Below, piece after piece: positions 7,754 through 16,497 of a DNA stretch of 35,876 nt; positions within the stretch are counted from its first letter, which is position 1, and each line of letters starts with the position of its first letter. The notes below the pieces were generated by a model. That model made no database searches and was not told the origin of the DNA. It saw nothing but the letters and a program-made list of their open reading frames with translations. The position numbers and the translations under genes were made by a program. This stretch comes from Acetofilamentum sp. Lineage in GTDB: Bacteria > CAIWAD01. The stretch covers positions 1-35,876 of the forward strand of contig DYSB01000008.1 in the NCBI GenBank assembly GCA_020726405.1. Reading direction: 5' to 3'.

Positions 7754-8528
7754 GGTCCCGGTCCCCCGCCAGCAAACGCAACACCACGAACAGCAGGAGG
7801 CAGATCAGCACGAACAGGGCGGTCATCGGCAGGGCGTGCCGCAGGCCATACGAGCCGAAGCGCTCGAAGATCATCACCGGCGCGATGGTGGGATGGTAGG
7901 CGATGATGACCACCGCGCCGAATTCACTCAACCCGCGCGCCCACATCAGCACCAGCCCGGTGAGGATCGAGCGCCGCGCCAGCGGCAGCGAGATGGTGAG
8001 GAAGGCCCGCGTCGGCGAGGCGCCCAGGTTGAGCGCGGCCCTCTCCAGCCGTTCGGGCACGGCCTGGAATCCCGTGCGGGCGGAGTGGATCAGGAAGGGC
8101 AGGCTGACGAAGGCCATGGCGACAATGATTCCGGCGGGATGGGAAACGAATTCGATGCCCAGTTTCGCGGCCAGGCCACCCGCCGGCGTGTTGCGCGCCA
8201 GCACCCCCAGCAGGGCGATGCCGGCCGCGGAATGGGGGATGACGATGGGCAGGTCGATGATGCCCGTCACCAGGGAATGCAGCGGAAAGCGCCGCCGAGC
8301 CAGCAGCCAGGCCAGCGGAATGGCCGGCACGGCGCAGAGCAGCGTGGCCGCCATCGAGGTCCAGAGGGTCAGGCCGATGCTGCGCCGCACCTCGGGATCA
8401 AGGGCGGTCTGCACCAGCTGCGGGGCGGAGGTGCGCAGGAAGACCGCCACCAGCGGGGCGACGATGAACAACAGCAGCGTGCCGCCGAGCAGGGTGAACG
8501 CGAGGTGCAGATTGTCCAAGCGCCTCAT
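7740..8528 (-). CDS. wtpB: Tungstate/molybdate ABC transporter permease
   Basis: A 262-residue inner-membrane protein with about six hydrophobic segments, the first near residues 9-31. It carries the EAA-type coupling loop (RLERAALNLGASPTRAFLTISLPLA) and the diagnostic WARGLSEFGAVVIIAYHP segment seen in WtpB/ModB permeases. It forms the channel through which oxyanion released by WtpA passes, driven by WtpC. The start at 8528 follows GAGGTGA, four bases downstream of the wtpA stop. Substrate preference between tungstate and molybdate is not readable from the permease. Confidence 0.9.
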   Translation of the reverse strand: MRRLDNLHLAFTLLGGTLLLFIVAPLVAVFLRTSAPQLVQTALDPEVRRSIGLTLWTSMAATLLCAVPAIPLAWLLARRRFPLHSLVTGIIDLPIVIPHSAAGIALLGVLARNTPAGGLAAKLGIEFVSHPAGIIVAMAFVSLPFLIHSARTGFQAVPERLERAALNLGASPTRAFLTISLPLARRSILTGLVLMWARGLSEFGAVVIIAYHPTIAPVMIFERFGSYGLRHALPMTALFVLICLLLFVVLRLLAGDRDHVAA

Positions 8529-8532
8529 CGTC

Positions 8533-9543
8533 TCACCTCGACCGGTCCGCTGGTTTGGCGAAGCCCCGCAGCGGAGCGGGCAGAGCCTCGTAGCTGCTGC
8601 AAACGGCCGGCACCACGCTGGGTTGTCCCAGCCGGGCCAGAATCGCCCCGCCTTGCTCGCGGGTCAGCAGGAAACGGACGAAGGCCAGCGCCGCCTCGGG
8701 GTTGGGGCTGCGGCGCGGAATGGTGACGCCGTAGATCATGGCCTCCCCGTAAATGCGCGTCGTCTCGCCCGGGTGCTTGCCGGCCACGTCGGCCCACGCC
8801 TGCCGGTAGAGCGCTTCGCGCGTCGGATCCCCCAGGTTGATCTCCGGCGGCAGGGCCACGATGTCCAGCCCGTGCTGCACGGCCACCGAGCGGTAGATGA
8901 ACACAACCTCGATCTCGTCCATTTCCAGCAGGGCCAGCAGGTCCACCTCTTTGGGGCGGATGTGCCGGTGGTGCAGGGCCAGCAGCGAGTCCGCCAGCCC
9001 CGGTCGCTTCAAGTGGAGACCCGCCAGACGGATGGCCTGGACGCTGCGATACCCGCAGGGATCGGAGTCGGGATCGGAGCGCCCGAAGACCAGCCGGCCC
9101 TTGACCAGCAGATCGAAGCAGGTGGCGGCGGTCACGCCCCGGGCCTTGGCCTGGCCCGGATTCATGGCCAGCACCAGCTCGTTGGAGGCGAAGCGCAGAT
9201 TCCAGGCGGCGTGGTCGGGCAGAAGCAGGTCGTCGATCACCCGGTGGTCGGCCACGGCCAGCACGTCGCAAGCCCGACCCAGTTCGCTGATCTTGCGGGC
9301 GCACGTGCGGCTGCCGTCCGCTTCACGCTGGATCTTCACCCCGGGATGCAGGCGGGTGAACTCGCGGCAGAGCTGATCCATCGGCACGGCCAGGCTGCCA
9401 GCGTGGAAAACCGCCAAGGTGCCACTGGGCGCGGCCTGGGCCAGGACTGTCGCCGCCAGGACCAACAGGCCGGCGAGGATTGCCCCCGCCGACCCGCAGA
9501 ACTCTCTCAACCATCTAGTTTGAGCCCAGCACAAGGGCCGCAT
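8533..9543 (-). CDS. wtpA: Tungstate/molybdate-binding periplasmic protein
   Basis: A 336-residue solute-binding protein. A signal peptide occupies about residues 1-38 (hydrophobic core ILAGLLVLAATVLA), followed by LAVFHAGSLAVPM, the oxyanion-binding loop of the WtpA/ModA family. FGRSDPDSDPCGYRS and YRSVAVQHGLDIVALPPEINLGDP are hallmarks of the WtpA branch (six-coordinate oxyanion site). ATG 9543 is preferred because GAGGAG lies seven bases upstream. This start is inside the preceding cytochrome gene (29-bp overlap), so the two are coupled. Supplies Mo or W for the formate dehydrogenase of the same operon. Confidence 0.92.
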   Translation of the reverse strand: MRPLCWAQTRWLREFCGSAGAILAGLLVLAATVLAQAAPSGTLAVFHAGSLAVPMDQLCREFTRLHPGVKIQREADGSRTCARKISELGRACDVLAVADHRVIDDLLLPDHAAWNLRFASNELVLAMNPGQAKARGVTAATCFDLLVKGRLVFGRSDPDSDPCGYRSVQAIRLAGLHLKRPGLADSLLALHHRHIRPKEVDLLALLEMDEIEVVFIYRSVAVQHGLDIVALPPEINLGDPTREALYRQAWADVAGKHPGETTRIYGEAMIYGVTIPRRSPNPEAALAFVRFLLTREQGGAILARLGQPSVVPAVCSSYEALPAPLRGFAKPADRSR

Positions 9544-10030
9544 TGAGGATCTCCTCGGTGTCTGAACGCGTGATCGTCGAGCCGGAACTGTGGATCATGT
9601 GGTCCACCAAACCCTGCCGATTATAGTGGGGCAGGGCCAGGAAGGTCTTGACGGCGTCCTCCTGGTGGCAGGGCAGACAGCGTTGCAGCACGAGCGCGGC
9701 GTGGATCCGGCCCCACTGGACGGTGGTGAACTCCACGTCGGGATGACGGTTCATCTTCGTCACCAGTTCGTCTACGGACTTGCTGCTGAGGGCCAGCCCG
9801 CCGAAACGCCGTTCGCTATGGCAATCCGTGCAGGACTCCTCCAATACGCTGAAGGCGCTGGGCAGGGCCGCCGTGTCCTGCTCCTGGTTCCTGGTCAGCA
9901 ATTGCTCCATCCGGGTCAGCTTGTCCAGCATCTCCACGCCCAGCCGGACGCGGAAGACCATGCCGATCACCAGCACGATCATCATGAACACCAGCACGGC
10001 CCGCGTATAGTCGATTTGTCGTCGATCCAT
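9515..10030 (-). CDS. Membrane-anchored diheme cytochrome c
   Basis: A 171-residue protein with one N-terminal transmembrane anchor (AVLVFMMIVLVIGMVF, residues ~11-26), a short helical linker, and a periplasmic domain with two heme c motifs, CTDCH (about residue 67) and CLPCH (about residue 118). It lies 12 bp after the NrfD-like subunit with a strong AGGAGG site and overlaps wtpA. I infer that it accepts electrons from, or relays electrons near, the formate dehydrogenase complex in the periplasm. I do not recognise a named family; the heme spacing is not that of NapB or NrfH. Confidence 0.8.
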   Translation of the reverse strand: MDRRQIDYTRAVLVFMMIVLVIGMVFRVRLGVEMLDKLTRMEQLLTRNQEQDTAALPSAFSVLEESCTDCHSERRFGGLALSSKSVDELVTKMNRHPDVEFTTVQWGRIHAALVLQRCLPCHQEDAVKTFLALPHYNRQGLVDHMIHSSGSTITRSDTEEILNAALVLGSN

Positions 10031-10042
10031 CGTGAGATCCTC

Positions 10043-11314
10043 CTAGTGCGTGGCCGCCGTCTCCTCTTCGTGCAGGGGCAGATGCAGGCTTGCCAGTCGA
10101 TACCCAAGAATGCCGAGACTGATCAGGCCCAGGGTGATGAAGATCTCCGCCCAATAGGGGAAGTAGACGTCCCCTTCGAGGTCGATCATCCCCACAACGG
10201 CCACATTGACTCGGTTCCAGACCAGTCCCAGCACCACCAGGGCCGCGGCCGTCAACAATCCCACGCGCTTCTGCACCAGATCCTGGGACAGGAACAGGGT
10301 GAAAGGCAGCACGACTCCCAGCAGCACCTCGCCCCACCAGGAGAATGACTGCCAGCTGATCGAGAGGGCGTCCGAGACGGCGCCACGCGCCAGCAGGTCG
10401 CCCACCTTGACCACAAGATAAATGCCCAGCAGCCAGGGCATGGCCCGGCCCAGCGAGGAGAGGACGTTCATGTGCGCGCGATGTCCCAGGGACCGCTCGG
10501 CCACGATGGACTCGAAGATCACCATCGCCGGAGCCACCATCACCGCCGAGAGCAGGAAGAGCACGGGCAGCATGGGCGAATACCAGAGCGGGTGCAGCTT
10601 GTGCGGCGCCAGCGTGAACAGGGTCCCCAGCGAGGATTGATGCATGGTGGAGAACATCACGCCGGCGATGATCATCAACAAGGGCATCTGGATGCTGCGC
10701 GGACTGAGGCCGGCCCGGAAGACCAGCTCCCAGAACAGGAGGACGAACACGACGACGACCGTCCAAATCAGGGAATCCGTCATGGCGAATGTGAAGATGC
10801 CGAGAATGAAGACGATCGCCCACGGCACCATGGTCTTCCACTTCTCATGGAGGGCCGTCAACTTGAAGCGTTCGAACACCGGCGGGAGGAATTCCATCAG
10901 CAGCACGCTGGTGTAGAGCATGACGCACCAGGCCACTTCGAACATGGGCGAGGTGTGGTTCCAGTTGAACAGGGCGCGCCAGAGGTTCCACGGCCGCCCC
11001 AGGTCGACGATCAGGCCGAAGATGAAGATGAGGTAGCCCAGGAAGGCGGTGGTAATCGCCGTGCGGGTCAGCGAGTGGTACTTGTTGGCGCCGAACAGGT
11101 GCACGGTCCCGGCCACCACGAAGCCGCCTGAGGCGAGGGCGATGCCCGCCAGCACGTCCACGCCGATCCACAGCCCCCAGGGATAGGAGTCGCTGAGATT
11201 GGTGACCGCTCCCAGGCCCATCACGAAGCGGTAGACGATCAGCAGCAGTCCGAAGGCCGCCAGGGCGTAGAGTACCAGCAGGCCCGAACTGGTCCGTTTG
11301 AAGAAATCGGTCAT
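10043..11314 (-). CDS. NrfD/HybB-type membrane quinone-interacting subunit
   Basis: A 423-residue polytopic membrane protein with about ten hydrophobic helices. Family features include SYPWGLWIGVDVLAGIALASGGF near the N-terminus, GRPWNLWRALFNWNHTSPMFEV, and MHQSSLGTLFTLAPHKLHPLW, as in HybB and PsrC/NrfD-type subunits. Such subunits bind menaquinone and connect a periplasmic Fe-S protein to the quinone pool without heme b. Here it takes the place of the cytochrome b subunit (FdnI) of classical formate dehydrogenase-N. Its ATG overlaps the fdhB stop (ATGA). Confidence 0.9.
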   Translation of the reverse strand: MTDFFKRTSSGLLVLYALAAFGLLLIVYRFVMGLGAVTNLSDSYPWGLWIGVDVLAGIALASGGFVVAGTVHLFGANKYHSLTRTAITTAFLGYLIFIFGLIVDLGRPWNLWRALFNWNHTSPMFEVAWCVMLYTSVLLMEFLPPVFERFKLTALHEKWKTMVPWAIVFILGIFTFAMTDSLIWTVVVVFVLLFWELVFRAGLSPRSIQMPLLMIIAGVMFSTMHQSSLGTLFTLAPHKLHPLWYSPMLPVLFLLSAVMVAPAMVIFESIVAERSLGHRAHMNVLSSLGRAMPWLLGIYLVVKVGDLLARGAVSDALSISWQSFSWWGEVLLGVVLPFTLFLSQDLVQKRVGLLTAAALVVLGLVWNRVNVAVVGMIDLEGDVYFPYWAEIFITLGLISLGILGYRLASLHLPLHEEETAATH

Positions 11315-12156
11315 GAATTCGTCCCTCCCGGCTCCTTCCCCTCTGCCTGCTCTGCTATTTCGTGCAGGCGCTCGATCTCCTTCTGCTGCGCCGCCAGCTG
11401 CTGCCGCCGATTGACGACCCAGGAAACGGCGCCCAGGCCGATGCCCAGCCCGGTGAGCACGAAGGGAATGGAAGCCATCGCCGGCCGGGAGTAGGCGCTG
11501 GCCGGTTCCTCCGACAGGCCGCCCGCATGGCCCAGCTCCTGGTGCGGCACGTCGCTCAGATGCAGCACGCAGGTGCCGCCCATCTCTTTCTCCCCGAACA
11601 CGTGGTGGACGTAGTTGAGCGGATTGGCGTCAATGCGCGCATGCGCCTCCGCCAACAGCTTGCTGCGTTCCCCGAACACGATGGCGTCCGTGGGGCAGGC
11701 CTTGCAGCAGGCCGGCTCCATGCCCTCCGCCACCCGGTCCGCGCACATGGTGCACTTGGTGATCTTGGTGAACACCTTGTCCCACTCGAAGCGTGGCACG
11801 TCGAAGGGACAGGCCAACTGGCAATAGCGGCAGCCCAGGCAGATGCTCGAGTCGTAGACTACCGGCCCCTCGGGTGTCTTCTTCAGCGCCGTGACGGGGC
11901 AGGCGGTTGCACAGGCGGGCAATAGACAGTGCATGCACTGCCGCTTGCCGAACACCCAATCAAAGCGTCCGCGCCGCTTGGTCTCGTTGTAGGTGATCAG
12001 CGTCCAGGTGGTCGCCGACAGGTCCTTGGGGTTCTGGTAGCCCTTGCCGGCGAAGAACTGCGTCTTCTCGCTGGGCAGTTCGTTCCAGCTCTTGCAGGCG
12101 ATCTGGCAGGCCCGGCAGCCCACGCAGCGAGTGGAGTCGATCAGCATCGCGTTCAT
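11311..12156 (-). CDS. fdhB: Formate dehydrogenase iron-sulfur (beta) subunit
   Basis: A 281-residue ferredoxin-type subunit carrying four 4Fe-4S cluster motifs in order: CVGCRACQIACKSWN, CMHCLLPACATACP, CLGCRYCQLACP and CTMC...CCKACP. A C-terminal transmembrane helix (about residues 226-246, FVLTGLGIGLGAVSWVV) resembles the membrane anchor of FdnH. It conducts electrons from the catalytic subunit to the NrfD-like protein. ATG 12156 follows GGGAGG and overlaps the fdhA stop (ATGA). The partly soluble tail after the helix is Glu/Lys-rich. No Tat signal is present, so it should be exported with the Tat-tagged FdhA. Confidence 0.93.
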   Translation of the reverse strand: MNAMLIDSTRCVGCRACQIACKSWNELPSEKTQFFAGKGYQNPKDLSATTWTLITYNETKRRGRFDWVFGKRQCMHCLLPACATACPVTALKKTPEGPVVYDSSICLGCRYCQLACPFDVPRFEWDKVFTKITKCTMCADRVAEGMEPACCKACPTDAIVFGERSKLLAEAHARIDANPLNYVHHVFGEKEMGGTCVLHLSDVPHQELGHAGGLSEEPASAYSRPAMASIPFVLTGLGIGLGAVSWVVNRRQQLAAQQKEIERLHEIAEQAEGKEPGGTNS

Positions 12157-15100
12157 GCCACGCCTCCCGTGATTTTGCGCACATCACAGAGGAAGGCCTT
12201 GTACTCCGGAATCATCGTGTTGGCGTCGCCGACGTGGGACGTGAGCACGTTGGCGCTGTCGCCCTTGACGATGCCCTCCCAGCCGAAATGCCAGACCACG
12301 CCCACCTCATGCACCAGCCGGCCATCCACGCGGAAGGGCTGGAAGCGGTTCGTCACCAGGGCGTAGACGTCCATCGCGCCCCGCGCCGTGACCACCTGCA
12401 CGCGGTCGCCGTTGACGATGCCGCGCTGGTTGGCCAGCGCCTGGCTCATCTCGACGAAGGCGTCCGGAACCAGCTCCGCCAGCCACGGCAGGTTGCGGGT
12501 CATCGCCCCGGCCTGCCAATGCTCGCTGACACGGTAGGTGGTGCCGATGATCGGGTAGGTGGCCTCCTCGCCCACCGGATTCAACTCCGGATTGGATTTG
12601 TGCCAGAGCTTGATCGCCGGGTTCACCTGCACGCTGGACATCAGGTTGTGCTGCGGGCTCTCGAGCGGCTCGTAGAACTCCGGCAGCGGACCGTCCTTCA
12701 ACGTGGCGGCCCAGAGCGCGGCATGGCCATCGGCGCGCATGATGAAGGGGTGCTTCTCCCCGGGCGGCCAGGGCCCGTCCGGCACGTCGCCCTCCCACTT
12801 CTTCTCCGTCTCGTTCCAGCGGATCACCCACTTCTTCGGGTTCCACGGCCGGCCCGCAGGATCCACCGAAGCGCGGTTGTAGAGGATGCGCCGATTCATG
12901 GGCCAGCTCCAGGCCCAATTGGGATAGAGCCCGATCTCGTTGGCCGCGTCCTTGCCGTCCCGGCGGGCCAGTTTGTTGTCCTTCGGTTCCGGCCCCGTGT
13001 AGCTGTTGCAGTAGAGCCAGTTGCCCGAGGCCGTGGACCCGTCCGCCTGTAGCATGGGGAAGCCCGGCACCTGGTCGCCCTTCTTGAAACTCTTGGGCGT
13101 GCCCTTGTCGTCGATGGTGGTGTCGCGGGTGAAGTAGCCGTTGATTTCCCGCGCCACCCGGTGCACGTCCGGCTCCTGGTGGCGATCCGGCTGCTCGGGC
13201 GTGCCGTAGTCCCAGTTCAGCTTGGTGATCGCCTCGGGCAGGGCGCCGCCCTGGGCGTACTCGGCCCGCAGCTTCTTGAACAGGGAGTCGAGGATCCACA
13301 GGTCGGAGGCGGATTCCCCCACCGGCTCCAGGGCCTTGTAGCGCCACTGGGCCCAGCGCCCGCTGTTGATGACGCTGCCCTCCTTCTCGACGGACGAGCA
13401 GGCGGGCAACAGGAAGACCTCGGTCTGGACGCTGGCGGGATCCGTGCCCGGGCGCCGCCAAAACGTGGAGGTCTCCGTTTGCCACAGGTCCACGGCCACC
13501 ATCCACTCCAGCTTCTCCAGCGCGGCGCGCTCTTTGAGCGAGTTCGGGCCGCCCACCGCCGGGTTTTGGCCCAACAGGATCAGGCCCTGGATCCGCCCCT
13601 CGTACATGGCCTCGAAGAGGGAGATGTGCGAGTAGTCGCCGTCCCGCTTGGGCAGGAAGTCGTAGCCGAAGTCGTTGGCCGCGGTGGCGTGGTCCCCGTA
13701 CCAGGCTTTGAGCATCGAGACCACGTATTTGGGCCGGTTGCCCCACCAGTTGGCTGATTTGGGATCCTTGCTGGTGGGCGTGTTGGCCGCGTTGTAGGCC
13801 GCCAGCCCCTGTTCGGCCGCCAGGGGCGAGGGGTTGTAGCCCGGCAGGATGTGGAACAGGAGGCCGAAGTCCGTCGAGCCCTGCACGTTGGACTCCCCGC
13901 GCAGGGCGTTCACGCCACCGCCCGCCAGCCCCACGTTGCCCAGCAGCAACTGCAGGATGGCGTAGGTGCGGATGTTCTGCGTGCCATTGGTGTGCTGCGT
14001 GGTGCCCATGGCGTAGAGCCAGGTGCCCACGCGGTCCGGTGCCCAGGTGGACGTGTAGTTGCGGCATATCTTGAGGTAGTCTTCCCGCGGCGCGCCCGTG
14101 ATGGAGCAGACCGTGTCCACGTCGTAGCGCGAGAAGTGGCGCTTCATCAGCTGGTAGACGCAGCGCGGGTGCTGCAGGGTCAGGTCCCGCAGCGGCATCC
14201 CGTCCGCCCCCATCTCGTACTGCCAGGTGGCGGCGTCGTACTTGCGTTTCGCTTCGTCATAGCCGCTGAACAAGCCGTCGTGGAATCCGATGTCCGGGTT
14301 GATGATGAACGAGGCGTTGGTGTAGTTGACCACGTACTCGCGCTGGATGTAGTCGTGCTCCAGGGCGTAGTTGATCATCCCGTTGACGAAGGCCACGTCG
14401 GTGCCGCTGCGGAACTGGCAGTAGTGGTCGGCGAAGGAGGAGGTCCGCGTGTAGCGCGGATCGACGTTGAGAATGAGCGAGCCGCGCTCCTTGGCGCGGG
14501 CCAGCCACTTGGCGGCGACGGGGTGGTTCTCCACCACGTTCGAGCCCATCACCATCGCCACATCGGCGTGGATCATGTCGATCCAGTGGCTGGTCATCGC
14601 TCCCCGTCCATAGGTGGCCGCCAAACTGGCGACCGTGGAGCTGTGTCATATGCGGGCCTGGTGCTCCAGCCAGGTCACCCCCAGGGACCGGGCCAGTTTC
14701 GAGTAGAGGTACGCCTCCTCGTTGTCCAGGGCCGCGCCCCCCAGGCAGGCCAGGCCTTCGGTGCGGTTGACCAGGCGGACACCATCCTTGGCCTTGAACG
14801 TGGCGTCACGCGTCTTCTTGATCCGCTTGGCAATCTCGGTCAGTGCCCAGTCCCAGGACTTCTCCTCCCACTTGTCACTGCCCGGCGCGCGGTAGCGCAC
14901 CGTCTGCAGGCGGCGCTCGTTCTGCGCCACCTGGAACAGCGACATGCCTTTGGAGCAGAGGGCGCCCTCGTTGATCGGGTGGTCGGGATCGCCCTCGATG
15001 TTCACCAGTTTTCCATCGCGTGTGGAGACGATCAAGCCGCACCCGACGCCACAATAGGGACAGATGGTGCTGCTCTCCTTGGTCTCCGCCGTCTTGAAGG

Positions 15101-15209
15101 TCTTGCGTCGAGACGCGCCGGCGGCCTTGGTCAGGCCCAGCACGCCCACCGCGATGCCCAGGACGCCCGCCCCGGTGGCGCCCAAAAACCCGCGACGTGT
15201 GAGATTCAT
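12153..15209 (-). CDS. fdhA: Selenocysteine-containing formate dehydrogenase catalytic (alpha) subunit
   Basis: A 1018-residue product if the in-frame TGA at 14648-14646 is read as selenocysteine (residue 188, context EHQARI-Sec-HSSTVASLA, the same site as Sec196 of FdnG). A Tat signal (LTRRGFLG) is at the start. A 4Fe-4S site uses C50, C53, C57 and C85 (CPYCGVGCGL...ALCSKG), and the bis-MGD binding domains follow to the C-terminus (VTARGAMDVYALVTNRF; VVWHFGWEGI). The enzyme oxidises formate to CO2 in the periplasm at a Mo- or W-Sec centre. Length matches the FdnG type. ATG 15209 has GGAGAAG upstream and overlaps the fdhE stop (ATGA). Without recoding it would be split in two frames, 15209-14646 and 14645-12153. 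Confidence 0.95.
14616..14648 (-). promoter_or_regulatory. Bacterial SECIS element after the UGA codon
   Basis: Eleven bases after the UGA (14648-14646), the mRNA can form a 7-bp hairpin: GGTCGCC (14634-14628) with GGCGGCC (14622-14616) and loop AGTTT, all paired including one T-G wobble. Placement and the GU-containing apical loop match the SelB-binding hairpins of E. coli fdnG and fdhF. It should recruit SelB-Sec-tRNA to recode the UGA. The sel genes are not in this window. Confidence 0.8.
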
Positions 15210-16138
15210 CGGTTCTTCTCCGGGTTGGAAGAGGTGGTGTGATCGTGAGGGGAATGGTCGCCGGGCACTGGCCGGGGACCCTGTGTGCGTTGCGGGAACT
15301 GGCGCGTCGTGGCGCCGATGAGTGGCGAATCCCGCAGCAGGCCGTGGTCGGCGGCGATCAGGTCCAGCGCCGCGGTGCCGAGAAACAGCGCCTCCCAGGG
15401 AAGGTTGGCGCGTTCTTCCGTCGAGCGGAATTCCTTGACGTAGCGCTTGCAGGACCGGCAACCCTCCAGGCGGAACTCCGGCCGCTCCTCCAGGTGGAGG
15501 TGCAGCAGTTGCGCCTGGTCGGTGCAGCCGCAGAAAGAGCAGCGCAGGCGGGGGTGGCGCCAGCTGGTGCCACAATGCAGGCACCACAGGTAGCGCCGGC
15601 CCTCCTCCTGGTCGGCGATAAGGGACAGGGACGGCCAGTGGCCACAGAGCGGGCAACTGCCCTCCTTCCACCCATCCAGGCGGCTCTCGGCGTGCAGTTC
15701 CTGGGCGATCCAGGAGCGGAAGGGGCGGGCCAGCAGGACGGCGAACAGCACGGCCAGCTCCTCAGGCAGCTTGGCAGCGCGGATTCGGGCGAGCAGATCT
15801 CCGCCCTGGTCCCGCCAAATCAGGTCGAAGATCTGGACAGGGTCGGCCTGCACCCAGCGGACCAGGCCCTGGAATCCAGCCCCGTCGTTGGGCAGCGCGG
15901 CCTCCAACAGGGAGGCGAGGCGCTGGCCGGCAAAAACCACGGCATCCGGGTCAGGCTGAACGGTGTCCGGCAGTTGCGGCCGACCCTGAGCCTGCCACAC
16001 TGCGGCCTGGGCGACCCACTGTGGCTCGAACACCAGCGGTCGCATCTGCCAAACTTCCGCGCTCAGGTTGTCCAGATCTTCCTGCAGGCGCTCCAGGAGG
16101 TGTGCTGGATCCGGTTTGGCCGCACTGGTGGGTGACAT
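15206..16138 (-). CDS. fdhE: Formate dehydrogenase accessory protein FdhE
   Basis: A 310-residue cytoplasmic protein with the FdhE rubredoxin-like Cys pairs CPLCG, CLHCG, CSFCG and CRSC at about residues 180-250. FdhE is needed to mature or stabilise Tat-exported formate dehydrogenases, by binding the catalytic subunit before export. ATG 16138 (MSPTSAAKPDPAH) is chosen because GAGGAGG stands just upstream. The longer frame to 16201 adds an Arg-rich stretch without support. The C-terminal ~35 residues are His/Pro-rich (GDHSPHDHTTSS). It opens the operon and overlaps fdhA by ATGA. Confidence 0.92.
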   Translation of the reverse strand: MSPTSAAKPDPAHLLERLQEDLDNLSAEVWQMRPLVFEPQWVAQAAVWQAQGRPQLPDTVQPDPDAVVFAGQRLASLLEAALPNDGAGFQGLVRWVQADPVQIFDLIWRDQGGDLLARIRAAKLPEELAVLFAVLLARPFRSWIAQELHAESRLDGWKEGSCPLCGHWPSLSLIADQEEGRRYLWCLHCGTSWRHPRLRCSFCGCTDQAQLLHLHLEERPEFRLEGCRSCKRYVKEFRSTEERANLPWEALFLGTAALDLIAADHGLLRDSPLIGATTRQFPQRTQGPRPVPGDHSPHDHTTSSNPEKNR

Positions 16139-16497
16139 GGCGTCCTCCTCTGCCAACCGTACACGATGGCAAGCCATTCGCCTCCCACAGGATCGGGCCA
16201 AAACCAGTGAACCATGTCGATGTGCGGCCGTCGGCTGTGTCCGGTTGGCCCGAGGGGATGCGTGTGTTGTGAAACTGATAACAATTCGGATTCAAAGCAA
16301 GAGGTATTTCGCTGCTTCAAGCATCAAAAATTCGTTCGATGAACGATTCATTTTGCCTGTTGGAAAGATATTACACCGATAAATGAATTTTCATTCGTTT
16401 TAAATTTTAACAGGATTTCTGCGAGGTTTGTCTCCTCCACTGGTCGCTTGCCTGGGTCTCCGTCCCGCTACAGGAGTGCGAAGTGCCTGAATCAGAA
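16139..16497 (-). promoter_or_regulatory. AT-rich control region upstream of the formate dehydrogenase operon
   Basis: This 359-bp gap has no gene. About 16262-16425 is strikingly AT-rich for this genome. It contains TCGTTC-GAT-GAACGA (16332-16346) and AATGAA-TT-TTCATT (16382-16395), both perfect inverted repeats, and three copies of ATTCRTT (near 16330, 16347 and 16393), which suggests a dimeric regulator. On the minus strand TAATAT (16372-16367) could be a -10 box, but its -35 is poor. I could not find a sigma54 site or a convincing ModE box. It lies directly before fdhE and after the cofactor genes. Confidence 0.5.

Noticed and set aside
8897-9376. Plus-strand open frames across the wtp and fdh genes
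   Set aside because: All are opposite-strand shadows common in GC-rich DNA, without family motifs or ribosome-binding sites.
12307-14067. 586-codon minus-strand frame inside fdhA
   Set aside because: Arg/Gly/Pro/His-rich shadow of the selenoprotein gene, which has all expected motifs in the other frame.
14646-14648. Premature stop splitting fdhA into two genes
   Set aside because: The UGA is at the known Sec position of the family, with a downstream SECIS-like hairpin, and the frame is otherwise intact for 1018 residues.
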